Origin: JAGLOK01 sp963675575
GTDB taxonomy: Bacteria > Bacillota > Clostridia > Christensenellales > UMGS416
Assembly (NCBI GenBank): GCA_963675575.1
Contig: OY776378.1
Span: 248,001 to 312,000, forward strand
Direction: 5' to 3'
Length of the DNA stretch: 64,000 nt
Numbering within the stretch: the first letter of the stretch is position 1; each line of letters starts with the position of its first letter. This document shows positions 36,401-44,623 of the stretch, one piece after another. Made by a program: the position numbers and the translations under genes. A model generated the notes under the pieces. The model made no database searches, had not been told where the DNA came from, and was given only the letters and a program-made list of their open reading frames with translations.

Positions 36401-36566
36401 TCAAATAAAGCACAATAATTAATACCGCAAAAAGCAGTATATTAAATCTTGGCCTTCTTATACCGCTTGATCTATTTGTAGGTGCCCTTTCGGGCTGGAT
36501 ATTTTTTCGTATGGAAACAGTATCTTTTTCGTTTTGCCTTCTGTTTCTCGTATATCTTTGTGCCAA
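33423..36566 (-). CDS. CotH kinase family protein with three lamin-tail domains
   Basis: A 1047-residue extracellular, membrane-anchored protein. It has a basic cytoplasmic start, one membrane helix (about 43-60), and three lamin-tail-like (LTD) repeats beginning near 88, 238 and 397. Each repeat has an (I/L)(S/N)E(V/I)M...DW-x-EI core and a PGE(F/Y) turn. Next comes a chitobiase/FN3-like domain (near 555-625), then the CotH kinase domain (about 630-990) with REKINKYYLQQKYG, a NEIYVGNTDTGN loop and YYDVDWSF containing the metal-binding Asp residues. CotH proteins phosphorylate Ser in surface or spore proteins. The start is TTG 36566 with GGGAG upstream. It is the first gene of the operon. Confidence 0.87.
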   Translation of the reverse strand: MAQRYTRNRRQNEKDTVSIRKNIQPERAPTNRSSGIRRPRFNILLFAVLIIVLYLILEPMINRAPEESQMVIQNGDSAQVVENFPIISEVMSSNRNALAAEDGKYYDWIEIYNPTQNAINLNGFALSDDINEPSKFVMSAYILEPGEFAVFFASGGALDNNNHAGFGISSEGETIYLSDPYANIKDQVYVDHMSPNFSYQRNLADPSLWSVTEKFSPGFFNDDGGYQEYLNTLRVFDSTIKINEVMSSNLITLADEDGDYSDWAEITNTGAEPVDISGYALSDNESTPREWLFPEGTVLNPGEYIVVFLSGKDKVGKDGQLHAGFRLNSMKDTLLCSNMQGKIIDIWDIIEPGDDVSIEIDPSSGDAKYTSHPTPGYANTEDGYNQFQQDRSTTQNSGLILSEIMLGNESTLTDNFDLNPDWIEIYNSTEERIMLGGYGLSDSASQLGKWKFPENSYIDPGEYKVIYASGVDTPADSTAISLHTNFSLDLTGEPVIFTNPNNEIIDKCVLTSMPYDVSYGRTSQNGIFEYMLSPSPGEENSDGYSGISDNPYIPLQGGVYADPQVISISVPEGSIVRYTLDCSDPNDRAQVYEGPFQVDKTTVVRARAFQDGKIDSGITTQTYLIGVDHELPVVSISTDPDNLYSDHAGILAFGDDYSKKYPFKGSNFYEEWEVPAHFEMYEIDGSQVLDQDFGFRVFGAYSRAEIAKNFALIARNKYGEGTFAYPLFPDRPYQEYKSIIIRNGASEWYASKIVDSTLTSLARDTTDLDVQAYYPVVFYLNGDYWGVYFLREKINKYYLQQKYGMDPENVDIIYGNGTSSSNAVTGDNENWLALREFVKTHDLSIQENYDIVNSWIDTQNYMDMVINEIYVGNTDTGNIKCYREKVEGAKWRWFYYDVDWSFATPSSNSLEGYLNPEGHGNGDAFETWLILGLLENKGFKQDFIERFAYHVNVTYDPDRVLDRIDQIVGQIDHDMQTDRATWNEKVKAAPAWYLSAIGGRSMSYNTWLSSQIAKRKNFAQKRPDAIKQHLKAYFNLTDEEMTKLFDY

Positions 36567-36856
36567 AGCTATTTAACTCCCAATACATTTAAATAATAAG
36601 CTATATTTGTAATAACAACCATATCGTAATATAACGCTTCTTTTGATTTTGAGCAAATAAACTTTTTGTTAAAAATTTGTAACGGCTAAAATCAAATAAG
36701 CTGTTACAATTATATTTCATTTTAGTTAAAAAAACAATAACAAAAGCTAAACAATTGAGTCTTATGGCATAAAATATTGTAAACACTGATGAAAAACACA
36801 CAAATTATGTTAGAATGGTATAGCTGATAAAGATAAAAAAGAAAGTTGCTTAATAT

Positions 36857-37498
36857 ATGGACATGATAAATGCAGGTAACAAAATTATTGTAAGACCCGA
36901 CCGAGGAGAAATTTCCAAAGAATTTATAGATAAATTTATAAACGGAGAAGTTAAAATCGCAAAATCCAGTGAGTTTATAAGATTGGAACACCCCAACTGT
37001 GCCTTTTTTAAAAGCATGCATAGTATAGTGGACAAAGAATTTTTAAGAACTACTTTGTATACTCCTGAAGGGCGCTTGCACATTGATTTTGAAAAAAACG
37101 GAGAAAAAGAGATTCAAATCGACAAATATGTAAAGAAGCAAACACACCTCGATATTTTGCTTTTTTACCTTAGGGATTTAGAAGTAAAACCGACCTTTAA
37201 CGATTCGGTTTCTGAATTTTTTTCTGTTGAGATGCCGAAAACGCCGATGACTGAGTTTATTTCTTTTGTTGAAAAGGAATTTTTTTCTGAAATAATATCT
37301 GAATACGAAATTATTTCCAAGCATATATTATCCCAACTTAGGAGAATATATAATTCGAAAATAGAAATTTTGGAGGAAAAAATAAAAGGTAAAATAGACT
37401 ATGCCGTTTTTGAAAACATAGGCGATACATCAGCGAATGAAGATCTTATTGAAAGATGGCACAATTATTATATAAGAAAGGCGCGGTTGCTAAAGTAG
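36857..37498 (+). CDS. Hypothetical protein, 213 residues
   Basis: I do not recognise this family. It is a soluble, charged protein, rich in Glu and Lys, with no signal peptide or membrane helix. A central KKQTHLDILLFYLRDL-type helix and a predicted coiled region near 155-185 are the visible features. A TTAGAAT upstream near 36810 could be a -10 element; the ribosome binding site is only a purine-rich AAGAAAG. It is an isolated gene whose last nine bases overlap the end of the convergent phosphodiesterase gene, so no terminator separates them. Confidence 0.6.
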   Translation: MDMINAGNKIIVRPDRGEISKEFIDKFINGEVKIAKSSEFIRLEHPNCAFFKSMHSIVDKEFLRTTLYTPEGRLHIDFEKNGEKEIQIDKYVKKQTHLDILLFYLRDLEVKPTFNDSVSEFFSVEMPKTPMTEFISFVEKEFFSEIISEYEIISKHILSQLRRIYNSKIEILEEKIKGKIDYAVFENIGDTSANEDLIERWHNYYIRKARLLK

Positions 37499-38203
37499 AG
37501 ACAGGGCAATATCCGGGCAATTGGTTATAATGGCATTCACTTTTGCTTCATACATTTTTTCAATATATTCAGGAATATCGACAGTCCACGGTCTTATTTT
37601 TATATTGTTTTTAAAGCAGGAAATCAGCAAATCTTCTTTTATGGTCCAAAAAAGAGGATGGATTGCGTCGGCTGCGCATTTTTTCGCATATCCGGCCGCG
37701 TCGTTTAGCACACAGCTGTAAAGCAGGGCTGTTTGAATTTCAGGTTCAATTTCTTTTGCTCTTATCATGGAATTATGATTAAAAGAAGATAGTATTATCC
37801 TGTTTTGCATGTCATATTTCTTTGCCATGTTTATAACTGCCTGCTCCAGGCCTTCATATGCGACAATGGAGTTTTTAAGCTCAATATTCAGCAGCGTGTC
37901 TTTGTTTTTCAGCAAATCAAGAAGTTCTGACAAAAGAGGTATTTTAGTGGGGGCATAATCCGGCATTGGATTGCTGAAATTAAGCTCTTTTAATTCTTCA
38001 TATGATGATGAGAAGATATATCCTTCTTTCCCGGTGGTGCGGATAAGCATTTCGTCGTGGGTGATTACGATTTGTCCGTCCGATGTAAACTGGACATCTA
38101 TTTCGATTCCATGCGCGCCGGCTTCAAGCGCCGCCTCAAAAGCGGGCATTGTATTTTCGGGATATTTAGAGGAAAATCCTCTGTGAGCGAATATTTTTGT
38201 CAT
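37490..38203 (-). CDS. Glycerophosphodiester phosphodiesterase
   Basis: A 237-residue cytoplasmic GDPD-family enzyme that hydrolyses glycerophosphodiesters to glycerol-3-phosphate and an alcohol. FAHRGFSSKYPENT at 5-18 holds the first catalytic His and substrate-binding residues. GIEIDVQFTSDGQIVITHDE near 33-52 supplies the Glu/Asp metal ligands and second catalytic His. IELKN near 107 and PWTVD near 206 complete the TIM-barrel pattern. Length is normal for the cytosolic bacterial form. It ends in a nine-base convergent overlap with the hypothetical gene. Confidence 0.92.
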   Translation of the reverse strand: MTKIFAHRGFSSKYPENTMPAFEAALEAGAHGIEIDVQFTSDGQIVITHDEMLIRTTGKEGYIFSSSYEELKELNFSNPMPDYAPTKIPLLSELLDLLKNKDTLLNIELKNSIVAYEGLEQAVINMAKKYDMQNRIILSSFNHNSMIRAKEIEPEIQTALLYSCVLNDAAGYAKKCAADAIHPLFWTIKEDLLISCFKNNIKIRPWTVDIPEYIEKMYEAKVNAIITNCPDIALSLL

Positions 38204-38275
38204 AATCGACTCCTGTTTTTTTATTTGATATATGTGTATAATATCAAATATCTTGAAAGTATTAAAGGGGATTGT

Positions 38276-39127
38276 ATGTCATTTTCCAATCTTGGTGATT
38301 TAAACGCGGAGCAAAGATACGAAATTATCGCATCAATTATTCCAAATATTAAGAAAGCTTCCAAAAGCAATGAAGCTATAAAGCATATTCGTAATGTCGC
38401 TAAAGGAAAATGCAAGGCGGACCAGGCGGTTATAAGCGGTATATCAATCATTGAAAATGTTATTGATTCAGATATTAACATAAAACATCTTATTATATGT
38501 CCGGACGAAATTTATACCGAAAGAGCACAAAAGTGCGCAGTTGAGGCTTCAAAAAAGGCGGATATAACATTGGCGGTGTCCGAAGCAACATTTGCGCTGA
38601 TTGCAGCAAAAAAAAATTCCAATGGGCTTGCTGCGCTCATTGAGCTTCCGTTTAAGACGATAAATGAGATTAAGCCTTATGGAATAAACATTGTTTTGGA
38701 TTCCTTGGAGTTGCCAGGCAATTTGGGCACATTAATGCGGACTGCGGACGGCGCGGGGCTTAATTCAGTTATTATAACCAACCCGAAGACCCGGCTTAAC
38801 AATACTACTTTGCTTGCCGCCAGCAGGGGAGCGTTTGCCAAGCTGGATATTGTGGTGGACAACGTTGATAACATTGCGGAATGGGCGAAAAAAAACGGTA
38901 TAAAAATTTTCCTCGCAGATACTAGAGCCACTGATATTCACACAGATGTTGAATTGAAAGGCAATGTTTGCTTTGTGCTTGGATGTGAAAGATATGGTAT
39001 TGACGAAAAATGGTATGAAAAAGAGCATGAGCTTTTAAAAATTCCCATGCTCGGAAGCTGTGATTCTTTAAATGTTGGTGTCGCCGGCTCTATATTGATA
39101 TACGAGGCTTTAAGGCAACAGAAATAA
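38276..39127 (+). CDS. SpoU/TrmH-family RNA 2'-O-methyltransferase
   Basis: A 283-residue enzyme predicted to transfer methyl from S-adenosylmethionine to a ribose 2'-OH in rRNA or tRNA. The C-terminal SPOUT domain has all three motifs: NLGTLMRTADGAG near 143-155 (with the catalytic Arg), VLGCERYGI near 230, and SLNVGVAGSILIYEALRQ at the very end, forming the trefoil knot. The N-terminal 105 residues form a substrate-binding-like domain, longer than in minimal TrmH proteins. I start at ATG 38276 with AAAGGGG upstream, because the longer frame would run antisense through the phosphodiesterase gene. Its target RNA is not known. Confidence 0.88.
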   Translation: MSFSNLGDLNAEQRYEIIASIIPNIKKASKSNEAIKHIRNVAKGKCKADQAVISGISIIENVIDSDINIKHLIICPDEIYTERAQKCAVEASKKADITLAVSEATFALIAAKKNSNGLAALIELPFKTINEIKPYGINIVLDSLELPGNLGTLMRTADGAGLNSVIITNPKTRLNNTTLLAASRGAFAKLDIVVDNVDNIAEWAKKNGIKIFLADTRATDIHTDVELKGNVCFVLGCERYGIDEKWYEKEHELLKIPMLGSCDSLNVGVAGSILIYEALRQQK

Positions 39128-39128
39128 A

Positions 39129-39470
39129 TCAGTTAGTGTATTCAATAAGACCTTCGTCAAAAAGGACATCTTCAAGCTGCATAAACACATCATTTACTAT
39201 ATATGCGATGTCAGCGGTTGAAAAAACTTCATTAAGCTTTTTAAGCATGTAATCATAGGTTGCGTCAAACAATTCCTCATCATCGAAAATTACTTCATTT
39301 GCATTTATATTTAAGTCAAATGATTCAGTTAACTTATCGATAACTTCAAAAGTAATTTTTTCAATTACCTCATTGTTGTATTGATCATAATGCTTATTGT
39401 CAATCATAAAATCAGCGATTTTATTTGCTTGGATATTTATATTTTGCGTATCCACTTTTAAAGCACTCAT
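39129..39470 (-). CDS. Hypothetical protein downstream of pepF
   Basis: An acidic 113-residue protein of unknown family, probably all-helical, without membrane segments or signal peptide. It starts in an ATGA overlap with the pepF stop, so it is translationally coupled to it. The stop codon lies one base from that of the convergent RNA methyltransferase. No motif or cysteine is visible. Confidence 0.65.
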   Translation of the reverse strand: MSALKVDTQNINIQANKIADFMIDNKHYDQYNNEVIEKITFEVIDKLTESFDLNINANEVIFDDEELFDATYDYMLKKLNEVFSTADIAYIVNDVFMQLEDVLFDEGLIEYTN

Positions 39471-41269
39471 AAATTTTTCTCCATTTCCGTGACCAGCGAT
39501 GAGAATGTTTTAAGTGCACCGGCAACTGTGTCAGGCTGTGTTAAGTCAACGCCTGCTTCTTTTAAAAGAACTAGTGGGAAATTGCTGCCGCCTAATTTTA
39601 AGAGGTTAATATAGCGCTCTTGTTCGGCTTTGCCGCCGGCAAGAACCATGTTTGAAAGAGCAATGGCGGATGCAAATCCTGTGGCATACTTATAAACGTA
39701 GAATGCATTGTAAAAATGGGGAATTCTTGCCCATTCCATATCGATAAGTTCGTCTATTTCCATGTCTTTACCGTAATAAAGCTCATTTAGTTTTCTGTAT
39801 TCGGCTTTGAGCGATTGAGCGGTGAGAGCCTGTCCGTTTTCATACATTTCATGGATTATCATTTCAAACTCGGCAAACATTACCTGCCTGAACATTGTAG
39901 TCCTGAACTGTTCCAAAAAATAATTTAGTAAAAATAGTTTTTGGTCTTTATCATCTGTGTTTTTCAGCATATACTGCATAAAGATTGCTTCATTGCATGT
40001 GGATGCGACCTCGGCCAGCAATATCGGATATTGAGCATCAACATAAGTTTGCGTTGTGTCGGAGAAATGACTGTGCATCGCATGACCCAGCTCGTGTGCT
40101 AGGGTAAAGGCATTGTTAATTGTGTCATTCCAATTTAGCAAAACATAAGGATGAGTTCCCCATACGCCCCAAGAGTAGGCCCCTGATCTTTTACCTCTGT
40201 TTTCATAAACGTCAATCCATCGCCCCGAATCAAGTCCTTGCTTTAATGCATTGGTATATTCAGTTCCCAGCGGACTAAGAGCACTAAGTACCATGTCTTT
40301 TGATTGTTCATAGGTGACATTCATTCCATCTGCTTGAAAAATAGGGGTATATAAATCGTACATATGAAGCTTATCTAACCCAAGTTTTTTCTTCTTGATT
40401 TCCATGTATTTATACATGGAAGGCAATTCGTTATGGATTGCTGAAATCAGATTTTTATAAACAGCTGTTGAAACGTTGTCCGAATGAAGGCCTGCGTGAA
40501 GCGCGCTTTCATACTTTCTTGCCTTTGCGAAAAATACATCCGTTTTTATGCTGGAAGAAAGCGTGGAAGCTATTGTGTTTTCATATGATTTATAAGTTTC
40601 GTAAAGAGCACAAAAGGCTGCCTCCCTGACCTGTCTGTTTGTGCTTTCCATGTTTGGGATGTAGTTTCCGTGCGTTAACTGCACATCATTGCCGCTGTCG
40701 TCTTTTATTGATGGGAATTTCATATCGGCATTATTCAGCATTGTAAAAATGTTGCGCGGGGCGGACGCCATTTCGCCTGACATAGCAATAAGCTTTTCAA
40801 GCTCATCCGGCAATATGTGCTCTTTTTTGTGAAGAATAACTTCAATCATATGATGATATTTTGAAAGCATTTCAAATTCTTTGAAAAATTCTTTCATTTT
40901 ATCATCGCTGATTTTTAAAATTTCCGGCTCAACAAATGACAACACGCTTTCCGCTTCCACCAATAATGAAGTTGCTCGGTCGGCAAGTCCTTGATAATTC
41001 GAGTTATTATTATCTTCATCAAGTCTCATTTTTGCATACACAAAAAGCCGCTCAACCTTAAGCTGCACATTGTAAATCTGTTCAAGTGCGTTGAAAAGGG
41101 TTTTTCCGTTGGCACTCAAAGTGCCTTTAATCCCGGATGCGTTGTCTAATTCTTCTTTTGCGTTAAGAAATTCTTTTTCCCAATCACCGTCTGATTGGTA
41201 GATGTCTTCTAAATTCCACTTGAATTGATCGCTTAATAAATTTCTGTCTTTGAGAATTTTATCAGCCAT
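39467..41269 (-). CDS. pepF: Oligoendopeptidase F (M3 metallopeptidase)
   Basis: A 600-residue cytoplasmic zinc peptidase that degrades oligopeptides of roughly 7-17 residues. The M3 catalytic motif AHELGHAMHSH (HExxH) is near residue 390, preceded by the typical VLLNWNDTINNAFTL strand. The downstream Glu ligand lies in AEVASTCNEAIF near 422. The N-terminal helical half carries the LSDQFKWNLEDIY-type start seen throughout the family. The length matches. It is the first gene of a two-gene operon with a small acidic protein. Confidence 0.94.
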   Translation of the reverse strand: MADKILKDRNLLSDQFKWNLEDIYQSDGDWEKEFLNAKEELDNASGIKGTLSANGKTLFNALEQIYNVQLKVERLFVYAKMRLDEDNNNSNYQGLADRATSLLVEAESVLSFVEPEILKISDDKMKEFFKEFEMLSKYHHMIEVILHKKEHILPDELEKLIAMSGEMASAPRNIFTMLNNADMKFPSIKDDSGNDVQLTHGNYIPNMESTNRQVREAAFCALYETYKSYENTIASTLSSSIKTDVFFAKARKYESALHAGLHSDNVSTAVYKNLISAIHNELPSMYKYMEIKKKKLGLDKLHMYDLYTPIFQADGMNVTYEQSKDMVLSALSPLGTEYTNALKQGLDSGRWIDVYENRGKRSGAYSWGVWGTHPYVLLNWNDTINNAFTLAHELGHAMHSHFSDTTQTYVDAQYPILLAEVASTCNEAIFMQYMLKNTDDKDQKLFLLNYFLEQFRTTMFRQVMFAEFEMIIHEMYENGQALTAQSLKAEYRKLNELYYGKDMEIDELIDMEWARIPHFYNAFYVYKYATGFASAIALSNMVLAGGKAEQERYINLLKLGGSNFPLVLLKEAGVDLTQPDTVAGALKTFSSLVTEMEKNL

Positions 41270-41326
41270 TTTAAATTGCCTCTACTTCCTCTTATATTTA
41301 TTGTTTATCTATCTATTTGTGTATAT

Positions 41327-41794
41327 CTATATTTTTTCAAAACCTTTTATGTTATTGCCAAATAAAGTGATTTTAAGCCTTTCGCCATTGATAAAATTCG
41401 GAATACCTTTTGAAACGTCAAAATACAGTTTTCGAGAAGGTGATGTAGGATTGGCATCGTCATCATTAAATATTACTGTATAAAAATCTACGAGATCCCG
41501 GCTGGTGATACTATCGCTCACGCTTTCTACCGAACCGGTCACCGTTTTTTCCAAACCCTGTTTGATATCTTTTAAAAAGAGATAATACTTTCTGGTCTTG
41601 GAGCCTTGCATGCCCCACAAATATACTACCGCAATTGCCCATAAAACAGATGCCAAATATCCGGGAATCTCAATTCTTGCGATTGAGCATATAACAACCG
41701 ATGCAATATATGCTATGGTTATAGTGAAAATCTTAAGCCAGAAGTTTTTCCTTAATTTATTTATTTCAATATAATCGTTTTCAGTGTAAAGCAT
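41327..41794 (-). CDS. Hypothetical membrane protein, 155 residues
   Basis: Unrecognised family. Two hydrophobic segments (about 20-41 and 46-63) separate a short charged N-terminus from a cytoplasmic domain of about 85 residues. That domain is beta-rich in appearance (VTGSVESVSDSITSRD; KLYFDVSKGIPNF). The GGAGG ribosome binding site and a good promoter at 41830-41859 support it. It may be a stand-alone gene. Confidence 0.65.
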   Translation of the reverse strand: MLYTENDYIEINKLRKNFWLKIFTITIAYIASVVICSIARIEIPGYLASVLWAIAVVYLWGMQGSKTRKYYLFLKDIKQGLEKTVTGSVESVSDSITSRDLVDFYTVIFNDDDANPTSPSRKLYFDVSKGIPNFINGERLKITLFGNNIKGFEKI

Positions 41795-41829
41795 ATTTAA
41801 GCATTTCCTCCGACATCCATGGTTTGCAT

Positions 41830-41859
41830 ATTATATCATATCTGTTTTATCATTATCAA
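41830..41859 (-). promoter_or_regulatory. Sigma-A promoter of the 155-residue membrane protein gene
   Basis: On the - strand, TTGATA (41854-41859) and TATAAT (41830-41835) are 18 bp apart, a near-consensus vegetative promoter 36 bases before the start codon. Confidence 0.65.
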
Positions 41860-42000
41860 CAAAACGAAATAAAGTTCATATTATCAAAATATCACATAAA
41901 TATTTGATTCGTTACATTTTTTGCGATTAATTTTGCTGTGTACAATTAAATAAATGAGTAAAAAAGTATAATGGATTGTAAAAGTACTGGGTTACATATA

Positions 42001-42027
42001 AAAAGCCGCCCAAAAATGGGCGGCTTT
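42001..42027 (-). terminator. Rho-independent terminator of nrdD
   Basis: A perfect stem of AAAGCCGCCC with GGGCGGCTTT around a short loop, ending in a T-rich tail on the - strand, 22 bases after the nrdD stop. Confidence 0.88.
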
Positions 42028-42048
42028 AATACTTAAATGTTAGAACAA

Positions 42049-44418
42049 TTAATTAACCATTTGCCGAATGCTTTCCAGATCTCGTAACACAATCGTTTCC
42101 TTGCCGTTTTCAATAACAACCGCTGGAATGGCTTGAATATTATATTTCTCAGTCTGAGATAAATCCTGCCTTACGTTTATTATGTCAAGATTTTCTTTGT
42201 CTTTAAGAAGCCTTTTGGCAACTGCGCATTTTGAACAGCCGGGAGCTGTGAACAGTATTATGTGCTCGATGTCAGATGACACTTTGGCATTATCGACGGT
42301 CGCAACAATAGGCTCCACGATTATGTCTTTAGGATTCGTGAACGACATACGGCCGTGAATGTATTCCTTGCGGTCTTTAAACTCTTGTGATTTTCCCGCG
42401 TTCCAATTTTTCACGGGGCGATAATACCCTGTTATTCTGGAGTATACTTCAGTGGCTATGCCGCATTCCGGGCAGGAGTAAACCTCACCCTGGATATATC
42501 CATGGGAAGAACATATGGAATAAGTAGGCGATATTGTATAGTATGGAAGCGTGTAATTGTCCGCGATTTTTTTGACAAGCTTTGCAGTAGAGCGCCAATC
42601 ATCAATTTTTTCTCCAAGGAAAGCGTGAAACACTGTTCCGCCGGTATATTTGGACTGTATGTCATCTTGTATTTCAAGAGCTTCAAACATATCGTCGGTA
42701 AAGTCAACCGGGAGATGCGAGCTGTTTGTGTAATAGGGGATGTCACCTTCGCCACCTGCACATATAATGTCAGGATACGTCTCCCTGTCATGCTTTGCTA
42801 AGCGGTAAGATGTTGATTCAGCCGGAGTCGCTTCCAAATTGAATAATGCATTATATTCGCCCTGGCATTCAACCAATTTGTCGCGCATAAAATTCATTAT
42901 TTCCTTTGTGAACTCCTGCGCCTTTTTACTGGTCATATTAGCACCTATCCAATTTGCATTAAGGCACGCTTCATTCATACCAACAATGCCAATGGTTGAA
43001 AAATGACTTTCAAAAGAGCCCAAATATTCCTTAGTATACGGGAACAAATCCTGCTCAAGCAAACGGCCCAAAATTTTACGTTTCACATCCAATGAGCGTG
43101 CGGCTACATCCATCATTTTTGCAAGGCGCTCTTTAAACTCTTTTTCATCTTTGGAAAGATAAGCGATTCGGGGCATGTTAATGGTTACCACGCCAACAGA
43201 TCCCGTATTTTCACCCGAACCAAAGAACCCGCCCGTTTTGCGGCGCAGTTCACGAAGATCAAGACGCAGTCTACAGCACATGGAGCGAACATCCGAAGGA
43301 TTTAACTCACTGTTTACGTAATTCGAAAAATAAGGTGTTCCGTATTTGCTTGTCATTTCAAATAGAAGTTGATTGTTTTCGGTTTCCGACCAATCAAAGT
43401 CGCGTGTTATTGAATATGTGGGTATGGGATATTGGAAGCCGCGGCCATTTGCGTCGCCTTCTACCATAATTTCGATAAACGCTTTGTTGATCATATCCAT
43501 TTCAAGCTTGCACTCGCCGTATGTGAAATCAAGCTCTTCACCGCCTACTATTGCAGGCTCGCTTTTCAAATCGTCGGGAACAGTCCAGTCCATGGTTACA
43601 TTGGTAAATGGTGCTTGGCAGCCCCAACGGCTGGGAGTATTCACCCCGTAAATGAAAGACTGTACGCATTGCTTTACTTCTTTGTAACTTAAATTATCAA
43701 CTTTGACATATGGTGCAAGGTAGGTATCAAAGCTTGAAAATGCCTGAGCTCCGGCCCATTCGTTTTGCAGTATGCCCAGAAAGTTTACCATTTGGTTGCA
43801 AAGCGTTGAAAGATGCAGTGAAGGAGAAGAAGCAATCTTACCTGGAATGCCAGCCAAACCGTTGCAGACAAGCTGCTTTATTGACCAGCCTGCGCAATAT
43901 CCCGACAGCATTGATAAATCATGTATATGAATAGACGCAGATTTATGCGCGGTTGCTATCTCTTCGTCATAAACTTCGCTGAGCCAATAATTCGCGGTGA
44001 TTGCACCGGAATTGTGCAGTATCAATCCACCCAAAGAATAAGATACTGTGGAATTCTCTTTTACCCGCCAGTCTTCATCACGCACATAGCTGTTCACAAG
44101 TGCCTTGTAATCCAATATGGTGGATTTCATGTTGCGGATTTTTTCTCGCTGTTTTCTATATAAAATATACGCTTTTGCGACATCATAATAGCCCGCATCT
44201 TCCAAGATTTGTTCAACCGAATCTTGAACATCTTCCACATCTATTGCGTTATTTTTGATTTTAGGCTGGAAATTGCTTGTAACTCTCAATGCCAAAATGT
44301 CCAAGATATCCTCAGTCCACACCCTTTCGGTTGCGTCAAACGCTTTAGATATCGCAGTTCTTATAAGCTTTATATCGAAATCTACTATACTTCCATCCCT
44401 TTTGTTAACTTTAAACAT
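42049..44418 (-). CDS. nrdD: Anaerobic (class III) ribonucleoside-triphosphate reductase with fused redoxin domain
   Basis: A 789-residue glycyl-radical enzyme that makes dNTPs from NTPs. An N-terminal ATP-cone (about 1-92, VNKRDGSIVDFD at the start) senses ATP/dATP. The catalytic barrel includes WGCQAPFTNVT near 240 and CCRLRLDLRELR near 387. Zinc-site cysteines occur in CSSHGYIQGEVYSCPECG near 650, and the glycyl-radical loop is RITGYYRPV near 675. The last about 75 residues form an extra glutaredoxin/NrdH-like domain with APGCSKCAVAK and a cis-Pro AIPAVV. ATG 44418 is preceded by GAGGGTGAGG. An activase gene (nrdG) is not adjacent. The promoter carries an NrdR box. Confidence 0.94.
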   Translation of the reverse strand: MFKVNKRDGSIVDFDIKLIRTAISKAFDATERVWTEDILDILALRVTSNFQPKIKNNAIDVEDVQDSVEQILEDAGYYDVAKAYILYRKQREKIRNMKSTILDYKALVNSYVRDEDWRVKENSTVSYSLGGLILHNSGAITANYWLSEVYDEEIATAHKSASIHIHDLSMLSGYCAGWSIKQLVCNGLAGIPGKIASSPSLHLSTLCNQMVNFLGILQNEWAGAQAFSSFDTYLAPYVKVDNLSYKEVKQCVQSFIYGVNTPSRWGCQAPFTNVTMDWTVPDDLKSEPAIVGGEELDFTYGECKLEMDMINKAFIEIMVEGDANGRGFQYPIPTYSITRDFDWSETENNQLLFEMTSKYGTPYFSNYVNSELNPSDVRSMCCRLRLDLRELRRKTGGFFGSGENTGSVGVVTINMPRIAYLSKDEKEFKERLAKMMDVAARSLDVKRKILGRLLEQDLFPYTKEYLGSFESHFSTIGIVGMNEACLNANWIGANMTSKKAQEFTKEIMNFMRDKLVECQGEYNALFNLEATPAESTSYRLAKHDRETYPDIICAGGEGDIPYYTNSSHLPVDFTDDMFEALEIQDDIQSKYTGGTVFHAFLGEKIDDWRSTAKLVKKIADNYTLPYYTISPTYSICSSHGYIQGEVYSCPECGIATEVYSRITGYYRPVKNWNAGKSQEFKDRKEYIHGRMSFTNPKDIIVEPIVATVDNAKVSSDIEHIILFTAPGCSKCAVAKRLLKDKENLDIINVRQDLSQTEKYNIQAIPAVVIENGKETIVLRDLESIRQMVN

Positions 44419-44488
44419 TATCAACCTCACCCTCCCTAAATGACCAAACCCTCAATAAAATATGCTCCCAAATTTGGCTAGCAAATCA

Positions 44489-44518
44489 ATTGTATCACTA
44501 TATATTGTGGACAGTCAA
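44489..44518 (-). promoter_or_regulatory. nrdD promoter with NrdR box in the spacer
   Basis: On the - strand TTGACT (44513-44518) and TACAAT (44489-44494) are 18 bp apart. The spacer holds CCACAATATATAGTGA (+ strand 44495-44510), matching the NrdR box consensus (ACACWATATATWGTGT-like) at 14 of 16 positions by eye. NrdR represses ribonucleotide reductase genes when dATP is plentiful. A box between -35 and -10 would block RNA polymerase directly. A second box is not clear. Confidence 0.82.
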
Positions 44519-44623
44519 CAAAAAATGAACAAGATGTTGAGTTTTTTTTAATAAAGTCGACTAAATCAGTATGAAATCAGAGAAAAGTGATTATTATACA
44601 CCAAAAACGGTACAGAAAAATGA

